NCBI RefSeq assembly: GCF_000008765.1
Contig: NC_003030.1
Coordinates: 964,001-1,028,000, forward strand
Direction of reading: 5' to 3'
Source of the DNA: Clostridium acetobutylicum ATCC 824
GTDB lineage: Bacteria > Bacillota > Clostridia > Clostridiales > Clostridiaceae
DNA: 64,000 bases
Below are positions 26,963 through 35,960 of this stretch, one piece after another (the first letter of the stretch is position 1; every line of letters begins with the position of its first letter). The translations under genes and the position numbers were made by a program. A model generated the notes under the pieces. The model worked only from the letters and a program-made list of their open reading frames with translations, had not been told where the DNA came from and made no database searches.

Positions 26963-27886
26963 ATGAAAGATGCAGTACTGAAGACAGTTAATTTATCAAA
27001 AAGGTATAAAGATGTAACTGTGTTAGATAATGTCAATATAACCATTAATAAAGGTGATATATATGGATTCATTGGACAAAATGGTGCAGGGAAAACCACA
27101 TTAATGAAACTAATATCAGGATTAATAATTAAAGATAGTGGAACCATTGAGCTTTTTGGTGAAAATGACACTAGGAATATAGAGAATATGAGAAAAAGGA
27201 TGGGGTGTCTTATAGAAACACCAGCACTTTATGATTACTCTAGTGTATACGATAACCTAGAAATCAATAGAATTCAAAAGGGCATACCAGGAAGAGAGTC
27301 TATAGATAAAGTTCTTAAGATGGTTGGACTTTATAATGAAAGGAAAAAGCAAGTTAGAAAACTTTCTATGGGAATGAAACAAAAGCTTGGATTAGCCATG
27401 GCTTTGATAGGAGATCCAGAGTTTTTAATTTTAGATGAGCCTATTAATGGACTTGATCCAATGAGTATAATTGAAATACGAAAGCTTCTCAATAAGTTAA
27501 ATAAAGAGTTTGATGTTACTATTTTAATATCAAGTCACATATTAAGTGAACTATACCAATTTGCAAATTCTTATGGAATAATTCATAATGGACGGTTAGT
27601 TGAACAAATTACTTCAAGAGAGTTAGAGGAAAGGTGTCAAAAGTTTTTGTACATAAGAACTGATAACGCTGAGAGGGCTGTTTTTACCATAGAAAGAATA
27701 TTAAAAACTCAAAATTACGAGGTTATGCATGATAATGCTATAAAATTATATGAATATCTAGATGAGCCTAGTAAGGTAGCTTCTGTTCTTTTAAATAATG
27801 GAAGTTTAGTTGACGAAATTGCTTTAAAAGGAGATAACCTTGAGGATTATTTCTCAAAGCTAGTTTGGAGGAATAAAAATGTTTAA
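26963..27886 (+). CDS. ABC transporter ATPase, BcrA-like
   Basis: 307 aa. Walker A GQNGAGKTT, signature LSMGMKQKLGLA, Walker B FLILDEPINGLDP, then a C-terminal extension. The LSMGMKQ signature and LDEPINGLDP are typical of the bacitracin/lantibiotic self-protection ATPases (BcrA, SpaF-like). It works with the 245 aa permease that overlaps its end by 8 nt. Probable role: removing a membrane-acting peptide antibiotic sensed by the linked two-component system. Confidence 0.92.
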   Translation: MKDAVLKTVNLSKRYKDVTVLDNVNITINKGDIYGFIGQNGAGKTTLMKLISGLIIKDSGTIELFGENDTRNIENMRKRMGCLIETPALYDYSSVYDNLEINRIQKGIPGRESIDKVLKMVGLYNERKKQVRKLSMGMKQKLGLAMALIGDPEFLILDEPINGLDPMSIIEIRKLLNKLNKEFDVTILISSHILSELYQFANSYGIIHNGRLVEQITSRELEERCQKFLYIRTDNAERAVFTIERILKTQNYEVMHDNAIKLYEYLDEPSKVASVLLNNGSLVDEIALKGDNLEDYFSKLVWRNKNV

Positions 27887-28616
27887 TCTTTTAAAAGTTG
27901 AGTTTTATAAATTGAAACGTTCTAAAGTTTTTTATTTGTTTATTGTTCTTATGATTATGCAGAGCATGTTTGTACTTATTCCTATTAAAGAAAACTATCT
28001 TTTGAATAAAACAGGACAAGATATGTTCCTGCAGTCCTTTCCTTTACAGGAATTTATATTTAATACACTTATTATTGGCGCATTTGGATATTTTATAGGG
28101 AAAGAATTTCACTCAGGATACATAAAGAATTTGATTGTATCAGGCCATAAAAGAATAAATATTGTACTTTCTAAAGCAATTGTATTTTGTATTGGAGTAG
28201 CTATTATAAGTTTTATTTTCCCAATATGCACTTTTGTTATAAATAGTATAAGGAACGGTTATGGCGAAAAATACAGCGTCGAATACATGTTTGAAGTTTC
28301 GGTTATTATGTTATTTGTGTATTTAGCTATAGGAAGTATTGTAACAATGATTTCTTTTATTACAAAGAACATTGCAATAACAATAGCCTTATTTTATCTA
28401 ATAGATATAATAAATAGATTTGGCACAGCAATGTCTCTTAGGAATAGCACCGTTAAATATTTTTACTATAAAACAGTTTTTGCTATACCATCTATTTGTA
28501 TATTAGATAAAATAACTGTATTTACTGCAGGAAAAATGTTATTTATATGTCTTATGACTACAGCTATTTGTACTGCATTAAGTATTGAAGCATTAAAAAA
28601 AGCAGATATGAAATAG
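27879..28616 (+). CDS. ABC-2 type permease, BcrB/lantibiotic-immunity-like
   Basis: 245 aa membrane protein with six predicted helices: an N-terminal helix after LLKVEFYKLKRSKVFYLF, a strong pair in the middle, and the last helix before EALKKADMK. The opening KVEFYKLKRSK is common to ABC-2 immunity permeases. It overlaps the ATPase gene by 8 nt (translational coupling) and precedes the kinase gene by 22 nt. Confidence 0.9.
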   Translation: MFNLLKVEFYKLKRSKVFYLFIVLMIMQSMFVLIPIKENYLLNKTGQDMFLQSFPLQEFIFNTLIIGAFGYFIGKEFHSGYIKNLIVSGHKRINIVLSKAIVFCIGVAIISFIFPICTFVINSIRNGYGEKYSVEYMFEVSVIMLFVYLAIGSIVTMISFITKNIAITIALFYLIDIINRFGTAMSLRNSTVKYFYYKTVFAIPSICILDKITVFTAGKMLFICLMTTAICTALSIEALKKADMK

Positions 28617-28638
28617 ATTATGAACGGAGGGCAAGTAG

Positions 28639-29541
28639 ATGATTTTTTTACTATTTCTTCTTATAATTTTTTCAACAGGGTTGCTTGTCCGTGATTATTT
28701 AGTCAGTAAAGAGTTAAAGGTAATGACAGAGAAGCTTGAACATATTAACAGAGATAATTGTGATGAAAAGCTAAAAATAAGCTTATTAAATAAAAAAATT
28801 GAAAAGTTGTCTAAGAGTATAAATGAAACGCTTTATGCAAAATCAAATTGCGAAGCAGAAAAGAAAAAATCGGAAAATAGACTTAGACAAGCTATATCAG
28901 ATATGTCACATGATCTTAGGACACCACTTACGGCGATAAAGGGATATATTAAGTTTTTAAAAGAGGATAATTTAGAAAACTATCAAAAAAGAGATTACAT
29001 AGAAGTTATAGAAAAAAGAGCAGAAACTCTTGAGGTGCTATTAAATGATTTCTATAGATTGTCATTAATTGATTCGCCTAATTTTAAGCTAAATATAGAA
29101 AGAATTAATTTATCTAGGACACTAGAAGAAGTAATGTTTTCAAGATATGTTGATTTTAAAAGCAGTGGTATAGAACCTAAAATTAGTATATGCGAGAATC
29201 TTTACATAGCTGCAGATCAAAGTGCTTTAGAAAGGATAATTGATAATCTAATTACAAATTCAGTAAGGTATGCTAAAAGCTATATAGAATTAGAGCTGAA
29301 GATAAAGGAGGATACTGTTATTCTAAAAATTAGCAATAATGCAATGAATTTAGAGGGATGTACTAATGAAAATATTTTTGATAGATTTTATATAGCGGAC
29401 AAAACCAGGTCGGGAAATGGTACAGGCCTAGGCTTATCTATTGCTAAAGAACTTACAGAAAAAATGGGTGGACAAATAAATGCAAATATATTGAATGATA
29501 AAATTGATGTTTGCGTAAAATTTATGCTGCTCAAAAGTTAG
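28639..29541 (+). CDS. Sensor histidine kinase with one N-terminal membrane helix
   Basis: 300 aa. Residues 1-20 form the only obvious membrane helix, with almost no extracellular part, then a coiled-coil linker, the H box MSHDLRTPLTAIKGY, and the N, G1 and G2 boxes (LITNSVRYAK, TRSGNGTGLGLSIAKEL). Without its own sensor domain it probably reads the state of the co-encoded transporter, as in Bce-type modules. Its partner is the regulator at 26196. GGAGG is upstream. Confidence 0.92.
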   Translation: MIFLLFLLIIFSTGLLVRDYLVSKELKVMTEKLEHINRDNCDEKLKISLLNKKIEKLSKSINETLYAKSNCEAEKKKSENRLRQAISDMSHDLRTPLTAIKGYIKFLKEDNLENYQKRDYIEVIEKRAETLEVLLNDFYRLSLIDSPNFKLNIERINLSRTLEEVMFSRYVDFKSSGIEPKISICENLYIAADQSALERIIDNLITNSVRYAKSYIELELKIKEDTVILKISNNAMNLEGCTNENIFDRFYIADKTRSGNGTGLGLSIAKELTEKMGGQINANILNDKIDVCVKFMLLKS

Positions 29542-29543
29542 CT

Positions 29544-29584
29544 AAAAAAACTCTCAAAGTTATATTATTTTGAGAGCTTTTTTT
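29544..29584 (+). terminator. Terminator between the two signal/export modules
   Basis: A-run, CTCTCAAA (29551-29558) paired with TTTGAGAG (29569-29576), then a CTTTTTTT tail. Confidence 0.85.
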
Positions 29585-29641
29585 AGTACATTCAAAACAT
29601 TTATATGTTATTATTATAATATTATAAATATCGGAGGAAAT

Positions 29642-30820
29642 ATGGATAATAAGAAATTGTTTGTATTTATAAAGTACTTTACACTAGTTTTTATGATTGT
29701 TGGAATTATTTTTGGAGGGAAGGAATTTAATGCACAGAATATTACATTAATGCTTATACTTATAATAAATCATCAGTTAAGAACCTTCTCTTTAAATAAG
29801 TATATTCATAAAATTATATCTTTTATTCTTGAGATAGTTCTTGTTGTCATATGTAATTTTTGGATTTCAGGATATCTATTTACATATTTAATATTGCTAG
29901 CTATAGATGCTAATGTAATGTTTAAGAAATTTTTAGCTTCTACCTTTAATGTTGTGATAATTTTAATTGGTGTTTATTTTTCTTTCAATTATAGTTTGAA
30001 CTATAAGATAATGAATCTTGGTGTTTCAATTATTATTATAGCTGTATTTTATTTCAATAAATATGAAAATGAGAAGAAAATTGAAGCTCAAGATCTTTAT
30101 GACAGATTAAGAATATCAGAAGAAAAGCTTAAAAAGGCTAATAGGGACTTAGAGATGTATGCTTCTTCTGTTGAAGAGTTAACGCTTTTAAGAGAGCGAA
30201 ATAGAATTTCCAGAGAAATACATGATAGTGTAGGACATTCATTATCTACAATGGTTATTCAGCTTGGAGCCATTGAGAAGATTATAAGGAAGGCTCCAGA
30301 GAAGGCAGAGCTTCTTACAAAAAACTTAAGAAAGTTTACTCAAAAAAGTCTTGATGAAGTTAGAGCAGCTGTAAGAGCAATAAAACCTAAGGAATTCGAA
30401 GAATATGAGGGGATATTAAGTATTGAGGAACTTATAAGTAATTTCAAAAAGATGGCCAACATAGATGTCAGATTAGCTTTTACAAAAGAAAAATGGTCAC
30501 TAAATTCTGATCAATCATTTGTACTATATAGGATAGTTCAGGAGTTCTTGTCTAATAGTGCAAGGCATGGAAGGGCATCTAGGGTTGATGTAATAATGGC
30601 ATTTAGTGAAAAAAATTTACTTGTTACATTAAAAGATAATGGACAAGGATGCCAGAGTATTATTGAAGGAGTAGGTATGAAAAGTATGAGAGAAAGGGTA
30701 AAGGAGCTTGGAGGATATTTTGAATATAAGACTGCACCTTATGAAGGATTTACTGTAAAAATAGAGCTAGCTAAAAGAGAAAAACTTAAAGTATATTCTG
30801 GAGGCGAAAATAATGGATAA
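29642..30820 (+). CDS. NarL-type sensor histidine kinase (LnrJ/YfiJ-like)
   Basis: 392 aa. Four to six N-terminal membrane helices (about residues 10-145) and a coiled coil are followed by the HisKA_3 phospho-acceptor block (ERNRISREIHDSVGHSLSTMV) and an HATPase domain (FLSNSARHGRASRV, then DNGQGC, GVGMKSMRERV). I start at the ATG at 29642, preceded by CGGAGG; a longer frame to 29570 runs into the upstream terminator. It overlaps the regulator gene by 8 nt. The order kinase, regulator, ATPase, permease, permease matches Bacillus yfiJKLMN (linearmycin resistance). Confidence 0.92.
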   Translation: MDNKKLFVFIKYFTLVFMIVGIIFGGKEFNAQNITLMLILIINHQLRTFSLNKYIHKIISFILEIVLVVICNFWISGYLFTYLILLAIDANVMFKKFLASTFNVVIILIGVYFSFNYSLNYKIMNLGVSIIIIAVFYFNKYENEKKIEAQDLYDRLRISEEKLKKANRDLEMYASSVEELTLLRERNRISREIHDSVGHSLSTMVIQLGAIEKIIRKAPEKAELLTKNLRKFTQKSLDEVRAAVRAIKPKEFEEYEGILSIEELISNFKKMANIDVRLAFTKEKWSLNSDQSFVLYRIVQEFLSNSARHGRASRVDVIMAFSEKNLLVTLKDNGQGCQSIIEGVGMKSMRERVKELGGYFEYKTAPYEGFTVKIELAKREKLKVYSGGENNG

Positions 30821-31469
30821 TATTAAGGTCGTAATTGTAGATGATGAGAAATTAGTAGTTGATGGATTAAAGATAATACTTGAAACCTATGAAGATATAA
30901 AAGTTGTTGGAACTGCTAAGAATGGAGAAGAGGCACTTAGGGTTTGTAGACAAAGTAGTCCTGATGTTGTTTTAATGGATATAAGGATGCCTAAATGTGA
31001 TGGAGTTTTGGGTACTAAGCTTATAAAGAAGGAATTTAAGGATATAAAGATTTTGATCCTAACAACTTTTAATGATGTTAAATATATTCATGAAGCACTT
31101 AAGTATGGGGCATCAGGATATATACTAAAAGATAGTGATTATGAGCTTATTTATGAAGGCATAAAAGCAGCTTTTAAAGGAAATGTAGTAATTAATCCAG
31201 AGGTTGCATCAAAAATATTAAGTGAAAATGGAGAATACAATAAAGAGCAAGCATTAGAAGAGGTTAAGACTAAATATGATTTGAGTGACAAGGAAATAAA
31301 TATAGTAAGAGAAATTGCTAGTGGATTATCTAATAAGGAGATAGCAGAGAAACTTTTTCTTTCTGAAGGAACCATAAAGAATAATATAAGCATTATATTT
31401 TCTAAATTGAATTTAAGGGATAGAACACAGGTAACAATATTTGCCTTTAAAAATAACATAGTGACTTAA
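30813..31469 (+). CDS. NarL/LuxR family response regulator (LnrK/YfiK-like)
   Basis: 218 aa. Receiver domain with VDDEKL, phospho-acceptor Asp in VVLMDIRMP, Lys in YILKDSD. C-terminal LuxR-type helix-turn-helix (YDLSDKEINIVREIASGLSN to TIKNNISIIFSKLNLRDRTQ). It overlaps the kinase gene and is followed 73 nt later by the exporter genes it likely activates. Confidence 0.95.
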   Translation: MDNIKVVIVDDEKLVVDGLKIILETYEDIKVVGTAKNGEEALRVCRQSSPDVVLMDIRMPKCDGVLGTKLIKKEFKDIKILILTTFNDVKYIHEALKYGASGYILKDSDYELIYEGIKAAFKGNVVINPEVASKILSENGEYNKEQALEEVKTKYDLSDKEINIVREIASGLSNKEIAEKLFLSEGTIKNNISIIFSKLNLRDRTQVTIFAFKNNIVT

Positions 31470-31542
31470 GTAACTTCAAAAAAATAACTAGTAGTTATAA
31501 AATGTACTTAAAAATAAAGGTTCTATAAAAGGAAGTGATTTT

Positions 31543-32484
31543 TTGAATAATATGGTTGAGGTAAAAAATGTTACTAAAAGATTTAATGATAAATTAGTTC
31601 TTGATAATATCTCCTTTGAGGTGAAAAAGGGAGATATTTTTGGTTTTATAGGTCCTAATGGAGCAGGAAAATCAACACTTATAAATATAATGACAGGACT
31701 TTTAAGTCCAAACAGTGGTGATATTGAGCTTGGAGGTCATTCTATTTTGAAGGAGCCTGTGGAAGCAAAAAGACTAATAGGACTTGTACCGCAACAATTA
31801 GCCTTAATGGAGGATTTTTCGGCTTATGATAATCTTAGGTATTTTGGTTCTTTTTATGGTATGTATGGAAAAAAACTTAGAGAAAGAATACATGAAGTGC
31901 TTGAGGTTACAGGATTATTATATAGAAAAAATGAGAAGGTTAAAAAGTTTTCCGGAGGAATGAAGAGAAGACTTAATCTTGCAGTGGCTATAATACATAA
32001 TCCTAAGATTCTTATAATGGATGAGCCTACAGTTGGAGTAGATCCACAGTCGAGAAACTGCATTTTTGAATATATAAAGAAGGTTAATAAAGAAGAAAAT
32101 ACAACGGTTATTTATACATCGCATTATATGGAAGAAGTCGAGTTAATCTGTAAAAATATATTTATATTAGATTCCGGAAAAGAAGTAGCAAGAGGTTCTA
32201 AGACTGAAATAAAAGCACTTTCAAATATGAATGGAACAATACAACTTAAAGTTGATACTTTCGATGAAAAATTTCTTTTGAGGTTAAAAGAAATTTCAGG
32301 TGTGAGAAATGTATTTGTGGAGGATGGTACAATAAAAATTTTAATAGATGAATGGAAATTTCAGATTAGGAATTTACTAGAGGCAGCAGTAAAAGAGAAT
32401 ATAGAAATAATTGATTTTAACAAAAGCGAAGTTTCATTAGAAGAAGTATTTCTTTCTCTTACAGGGAAAAAGTTAAGGGATTAG
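31543..32484 (+). CDS. ABC-2 exporter ATPase (LnrL/YfiL-like)
   Basis: 313 aa. Walker A GPNGAGKS (37-44), signature KFSGGMKRRLNLAVA, Walker B ILIMDEPTVGVDP, H-loop TSHYMEEVE, and a C-terminal domain of about 90 residues that the 245 aa paralogue at 104 mostly lacks. A TTG start follows AAGGAAGTG; an ATG three codons further is possible. It drives the exporter formed by the next two genes. Confidence 0.92.
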   Translation: MNNMVEVKNVTKRFNDKLVLDNISFEVKKGDIFGFIGPNGAGKSTLINIMTGLLSPNSGDIELGGHSILKEPVEAKRLIGLVPQQLALMEDFSAYDNLRYFGSFYGMYGKKLRERIHEVLEVTGLLYRKNEKVKKFSGGMKRRLNLAVAIIHNPKILIMDEPTVGVDPQSRNCIFEYIKKVNKEENTTVIYTSHYMEEVELICKNIFILDSGKEVARGSKTEIKALSNMNGTIQLKVDTFDEKFLLRLKEISGVRNVFVEDGTIKILIDEWKFQIRNLLEAAVKENIEIIDFNKSEVSLEEVFLSLTGKKLRD

Positions 32485-32493
32485 GTGAAATAA

Positions 32494-33543
32494 ATGAGAG
32501 CAAGGATTATCAGCACACTAACCATGAAGGGACTATTTGTAGGATGGAAGCAAATTGTTTTATTGTATGCTATTTTTCCACTTTCCATATGTTTTGTTAT
32601 GAGTTATTTTTCTAAAGGAGTTTATAAAGTAGAAGAAAACAAAGTTGGTATAACTATAGTGGATAAGGATAATAGTAAAGTATCACATGATTTTAAGGAT
32701 ATATTTAATAGAAAAGACATGAGGAGATTTTTTAAGTTATCTAAAAAGGGTGATTATAGTATAACATTAAAAAAGGGAAAAAATAAAAATTCACTTTATG
32801 TAGTAGTAGATGAAAAAAAACAGGTTTCAGAACATAACAAAGAGCTTATAAAAAGTGTTATTAAAAATTATAACGAAGAGGTAAAAAGTAAAGATATCTT
32901 TAATATCGAAATCATTCAAACTAAGTCTGTAAACAATGAAAAGTCCATATCCTCTTATGAATCGGAAGCAGCAACTATTATAACGTATATAATGATAATA
33001 ATGATTATGTCTTGTTCTAAAGCTCATTACTTGGAAAAAGAAAACGGTATGTTTAAAAGAATGATGTCCATGCCATTAACCAAAATTAATATATTTAATT
33101 ACTATATTTTAATATATTTTGTATATGGATTTTGTTTAGGTATGCTATATATAGCTGCTTTTATGATAGCTAAATTTGCATTTTTTAATATTAACTTTAT
33201 AAATTTAATTGTATTACTAATAGGACAAAGCTTAATAGTAGCTTCAGCGTCAGGTTTTTTTATTGTTTTCTTGAAAAAAAATTCAGCTAATGTGATTCTT
33301 ACTACATTACTTTTGATTGAGACATGTCTAGGTGGCGGATTTATTCCTAAAGTTAAAGCAAATACAGTTTTTATAGGTTTTATGAAGTTTGAACCTTTGA
33401 AATTTGTCTCGGAGGCTTACAAAAATATAATTACTTACAATTCTTTAGGAAATATTGAGAAAAATTTAATTATTATGGTTGTGGTTTCTTTTGTGCTTTA
33501 TATAATATCTTTAGCTAAAGTTAAGGTATCTTGGGAGGAATAA
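32494..33543 (+). CDS. ABC-2 exporter permease (LnrM-like)
   Basis: 349 aa. One N-terminal helix (KQIVLLYAIFPLSICFVMSY), a roughly 120-residue extracellular domain rich in Lys and Asp, then five or six helices. Starts 9 nt after the ATPase gene with AGGTG upstream. It is the counterpart of the broken permease at 853, although that one lacks the extracellular domain. Confidence 0.9.
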   Translation: MRARIISTLTMKGLFVGWKQIVLLYAIFPLSICFVMSYFSKGVYKVEENKVGITIVDKDNSKVSHDFKDIFNRKDMRRFFKLSKKGDYSITLKKGKNKNSLYVVVDEKKQVSEHNKELIKSVIKNYNEEVKSKDIFNIEIIQTKSVNNEKSISSYESEAATIITYIMIIMIMSCSKAHYLEKENGMFKRMMSMPLTKINIFNYYILIYFVYGFCLGMLYIAAFMIAKFAFFNINFINLIVLLIGQSLIVASASGFFIVFLKKNSANVILTTLLLIETCLGGGFIPKVKANTVFIGFMKFEPLKFVSEAYKNIITYNSLGNIEKNLIIMVVVSFVLYIISLAKVKVSWEE

Positions 33544-34593
33544 GTGGTGAACTTTTTTGTTATAGTATTAGCTAATTGTAGAAGATATCTAAAGAATTTT
33601 AGGTATACAGCTTCAATGATTGTTGTACCTATATTATTAACGGGATTTGTTACTTTCTTTAATTTGGGTAATTTTGGTACAGATGCTGATGATAAAATAG
33701 CAATAGTAAATTTAGATAAGGGAAGATGTGGAAGTGAATTAGTTAAATATTTAAAGGTTAAAGATGTATTTAATAAAAAAGATGTGGCAATTAAGGAGCT
33801 TAAGAATAATAATTATTCAGGGGTATATGAAATTGAAAAGGACTTTACAGTAAATATAAACAATGGTAGAGTGCCAAAAATAATTTCATATAAAACGGAT
33901 GATGTAAGTTATAATGAGGCTTTTGAAAATGAAATGAAGAGTAAGATAAGTTTGATGGTCAAAGGTACAGGTAATGAGGGAAAAAGTAATCTGATTTTAA
34001 AATATAGAGAATATAGAGGCTCTTTATTAGATAGTACAGGTTTGACATTTTTGATTATATACTGCATGATGTTATTTTCTATGAATTTTAGTATGGATTT
34101 AATTAAATTAAGGAAAGATAGAGTACTTAAGAGGCTTTCGGTTACTAAGCACAAAACATATATTATAGTATGGGCAATGTATTTTGCAATGTTTATTACT
34201 CAAACTATTTTATATTCAATTTCATTCTTACTAAGTGCTGTAATGTGTGGATATAAGATTCAAAATATGGGGGTTACCGTTTTAAATATAGCACTTAGTA
34301 GTATTATATGCATAGGTATAGTTATAGTAGGTTCAAGAATATTAAAAAATGACAAAGTAGCTTCTACAGGATCATCAATTGTATGTTTATTAATGGTATA
34401 CATAAATATTGTGGGGGGGAATGCTGCAAACTCTAATTTAAGTAAGTTTAGGAAACTGACTCCCTTTTACTGGATAATGGATAGTGTGGAAAAAGCTAAA
34501 GTATTTCCAAATTCAATTATAGTTTTACTCATAGCTTTAGTACTATTTACAGCAGGAGGATTTGGATATAATAACTTTTCTGAAAATGAGTAA
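33544..34593 (+). CDS. ABC-2 exporter permease (LnrN-like)
   Basis: 349 aa, same layout as its neighbour: N-terminal helix near residues 17-37, an extracellular domain that includes IVNLDKGRCGSELVKYLK, then C-terminal helices ending in ALVLFTAGGFGYNNFSENE. The GTG start is directly after the TAA of the preceding gene, with GGGAGGAATAA upstream, so translation is coupled. The two permeases probably form a heterodimeric channel. Confidence 0.9.
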   Translation: MVNFFVIVLANCRRYLKNFRYTASMIVVPILLTGFVTFFNLGNFGTDADDKIAIVNLDKGRCGSELVKYLKVKDVFNKKDVAIKELKNNNYSGVYEIEKDFTVNINNGRVPKIISYKTDDVSYNEAFENEMKSKISLMVKGTGNEGKSNLILKYREYRGSLLDSTGLTFLIIYCMMLFSMNFSMDLIKLRKDRVLKRLSVTKHKTYIIVWAMYFAMFITQTILYSISFLLSAVMCGYKIQNMGVTVLNIALSSIICIGIVIVGSRILKNDKVASTGSSIVCLLMVYINIVGGNAANSNLSKFRKLTPFYWIMDSVEKAKVFPNSIIVLLIALVLFTAGGFGYNNFSENE

Positions 34594-34649
34594 AAATAAG
34601 TTGCTGCATTATTATAAAAAAGGAGAACTTAATGCAGCAGCTTATTTTT
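34592..34649. terminator. Long bidirectional terminator
   Basis: 20-bp stem between 34592-34611 and 34630-34649 with one G-U and an 18-nt loop, centred on TTGCTGCATTA/TAATGCAGCAG, between the exporter operon and the convergent reductase gene. Confidence 0.92.
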
Positions 34650-35574
34650 ATGAATTTCTAATATATTTTTCAGCCATAAGTGAAGCTATAGAGCCGTCAT
34701 TCACTGCGGTAGTTAGCTGACGTATTTCTTTTTCTCTAACATCGCCAGCGGCAAAAACACCCTTTATATTTGTTTCTAGATTTTCATTTGTTTTTATGTG
34801 ACCTAGCTCTGTTAAATCTATAAAATCTTTGAAAAGCTCTGTTTTTGGCATAGTTCCTATATAAACAAATATTGCATCTGCTTTTAAAGAGCTTTTTTCA
34901 CCTGTCTTTGAATTTTCTAAAACAATATTCTCTATAGAGTTTTCACCTTCAACATGCTTTATTTGAGTATTCAGCAAAAGTTTTACATTGTTATGCTTAA
35001 ACAATTCATCCTGGCTTCTCATTTCTGCTCTTAGTTTTTCTGAACGATGAACAACAGTAAGATTTTTAGCATATTTAGTTAGGAATATAGCTGCATCTAT
35101 TGCGGAATTTCCTCCTCCTACTACCACAATATCTTTACCGTCATACATTGCACCATCACAAAGCTCACAGTAATGAATTCCTTTTCCACGAAGTTTCTTT
35201 TCTTCTGGAACTGGTAGAGGTCTACTTTTGGAACCAGTTGCTATTATTACTGATTTTGGTTTATATATAGTATCACTAGTTTCTATTATCTTTTCAGTAT
35301 CAGTAAGTTTAACAGAGGTTATATTCCCAAATTCATCTATTACGGCGCCAGCTTTTTCAGCATGTTCCTGCATTTTATCTGCAAGATCAGCACCAGAAAT
35401 CGAATCAAATCCTGGAAAATTTTCTATTGAAGGTGTTTCTCGTATTTGACCTCCAACTAGTTCATTTTCAAGAATTATGAAATCAAGTTTTGCTCTAGAA
35501 GAGTATATGCCTGCAGTAAGACCAGCAGGACCAGCACCAATTATAACAAGATCTAAAATTTTTTCTTTCTTCAT
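34648..35574 (-). CDS. trxB: Thioredoxin-reductase-like flavoprotein
   Basis: 308 aa. FAD-binding GAGPAGLTAGIY at about 13-24, redox-active CELC (Cys136, Cys139), NAD(P)-binding GGGNSA (154-159), C-terminal FAD motif TNIKGVFAAGDVREKEIRQLTTAVNDG. The usual NADPH 2'-phosphate motif HRRxxxR reads HRSEKLR (176-182). The family is sure, but the electron donor and partner are not. I start at the ATG at 35574, preceded by GAGGA, rather than a TTG at 35583. Monocistronic. The species may carry other, more canonical TrxB copies. Confidence 0.88.
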   Translation of the reverse strand: MKKEKILDLVIIGAGPAGLTAGIYSSRAKLDFIILENELVGGQIRETPSIENFPGFDSISGADLADKMQEHAEKAGAVIDEFGNITSVKLTDTEKIIETSDTIYKPKSVIIATGSKSRPLPVPEEKKLRGKGIHYCELCDGAMYDGKDIVVVGGGNSAIDAAIFLTKYAKNLTVVHRSEKLRAEMRSQDELFKHNNVKLLLNTQIKHVEGENSIENIVLENSKTGEKSSLKADAIFVYIGTMPKTELFKDFIDLTELGHIKTNENLETNIKGVFAAGDVREKEIRQLTTAVNDGSIASLMAEKYIRNS

Positions 35575-35583
35575 ATATATCAA

Positions 35584-35960
35584 TCCTCGCCATTTTAAAT
35601 ATAATCAATAGTAATTGTTTATTAATATTTCTTATTGAATAATATAACATTTTTATGGAATTAAAGCAAGTTACATATACAATATATAATTATAGTATTT
35701 GCAGTGTTAAATAATATATTTATATATTGAAAATATAATCTAGGATTATTTCTGCATTTATATAAAAGTGTTACTATAGCAGAGATTCAATGTTGGCATT
35801 TTATTACATTATACATAATTTAAAAAAGATAAGAACGGTTTATAGAAACTTACAATTTTTTTGTTTATACTATAATTATTAAAGAAATTTAACAATATAA
35901 ATAATTACAGGTTATAAAGAAAAAATTAATTTAGAAACTTTATATCAATAGGAGGAACAA
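35584..35960. other. AT-rich intergenic region, promoters only
   Basis: No supported gene. It contains a TATAAT at about 35871 with a poor -35 box, which could serve the lipoprotein gene, and should hold the minus-strand promoter of the reductase gene. No clear structured RNA seen. Confidence 0.35.
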
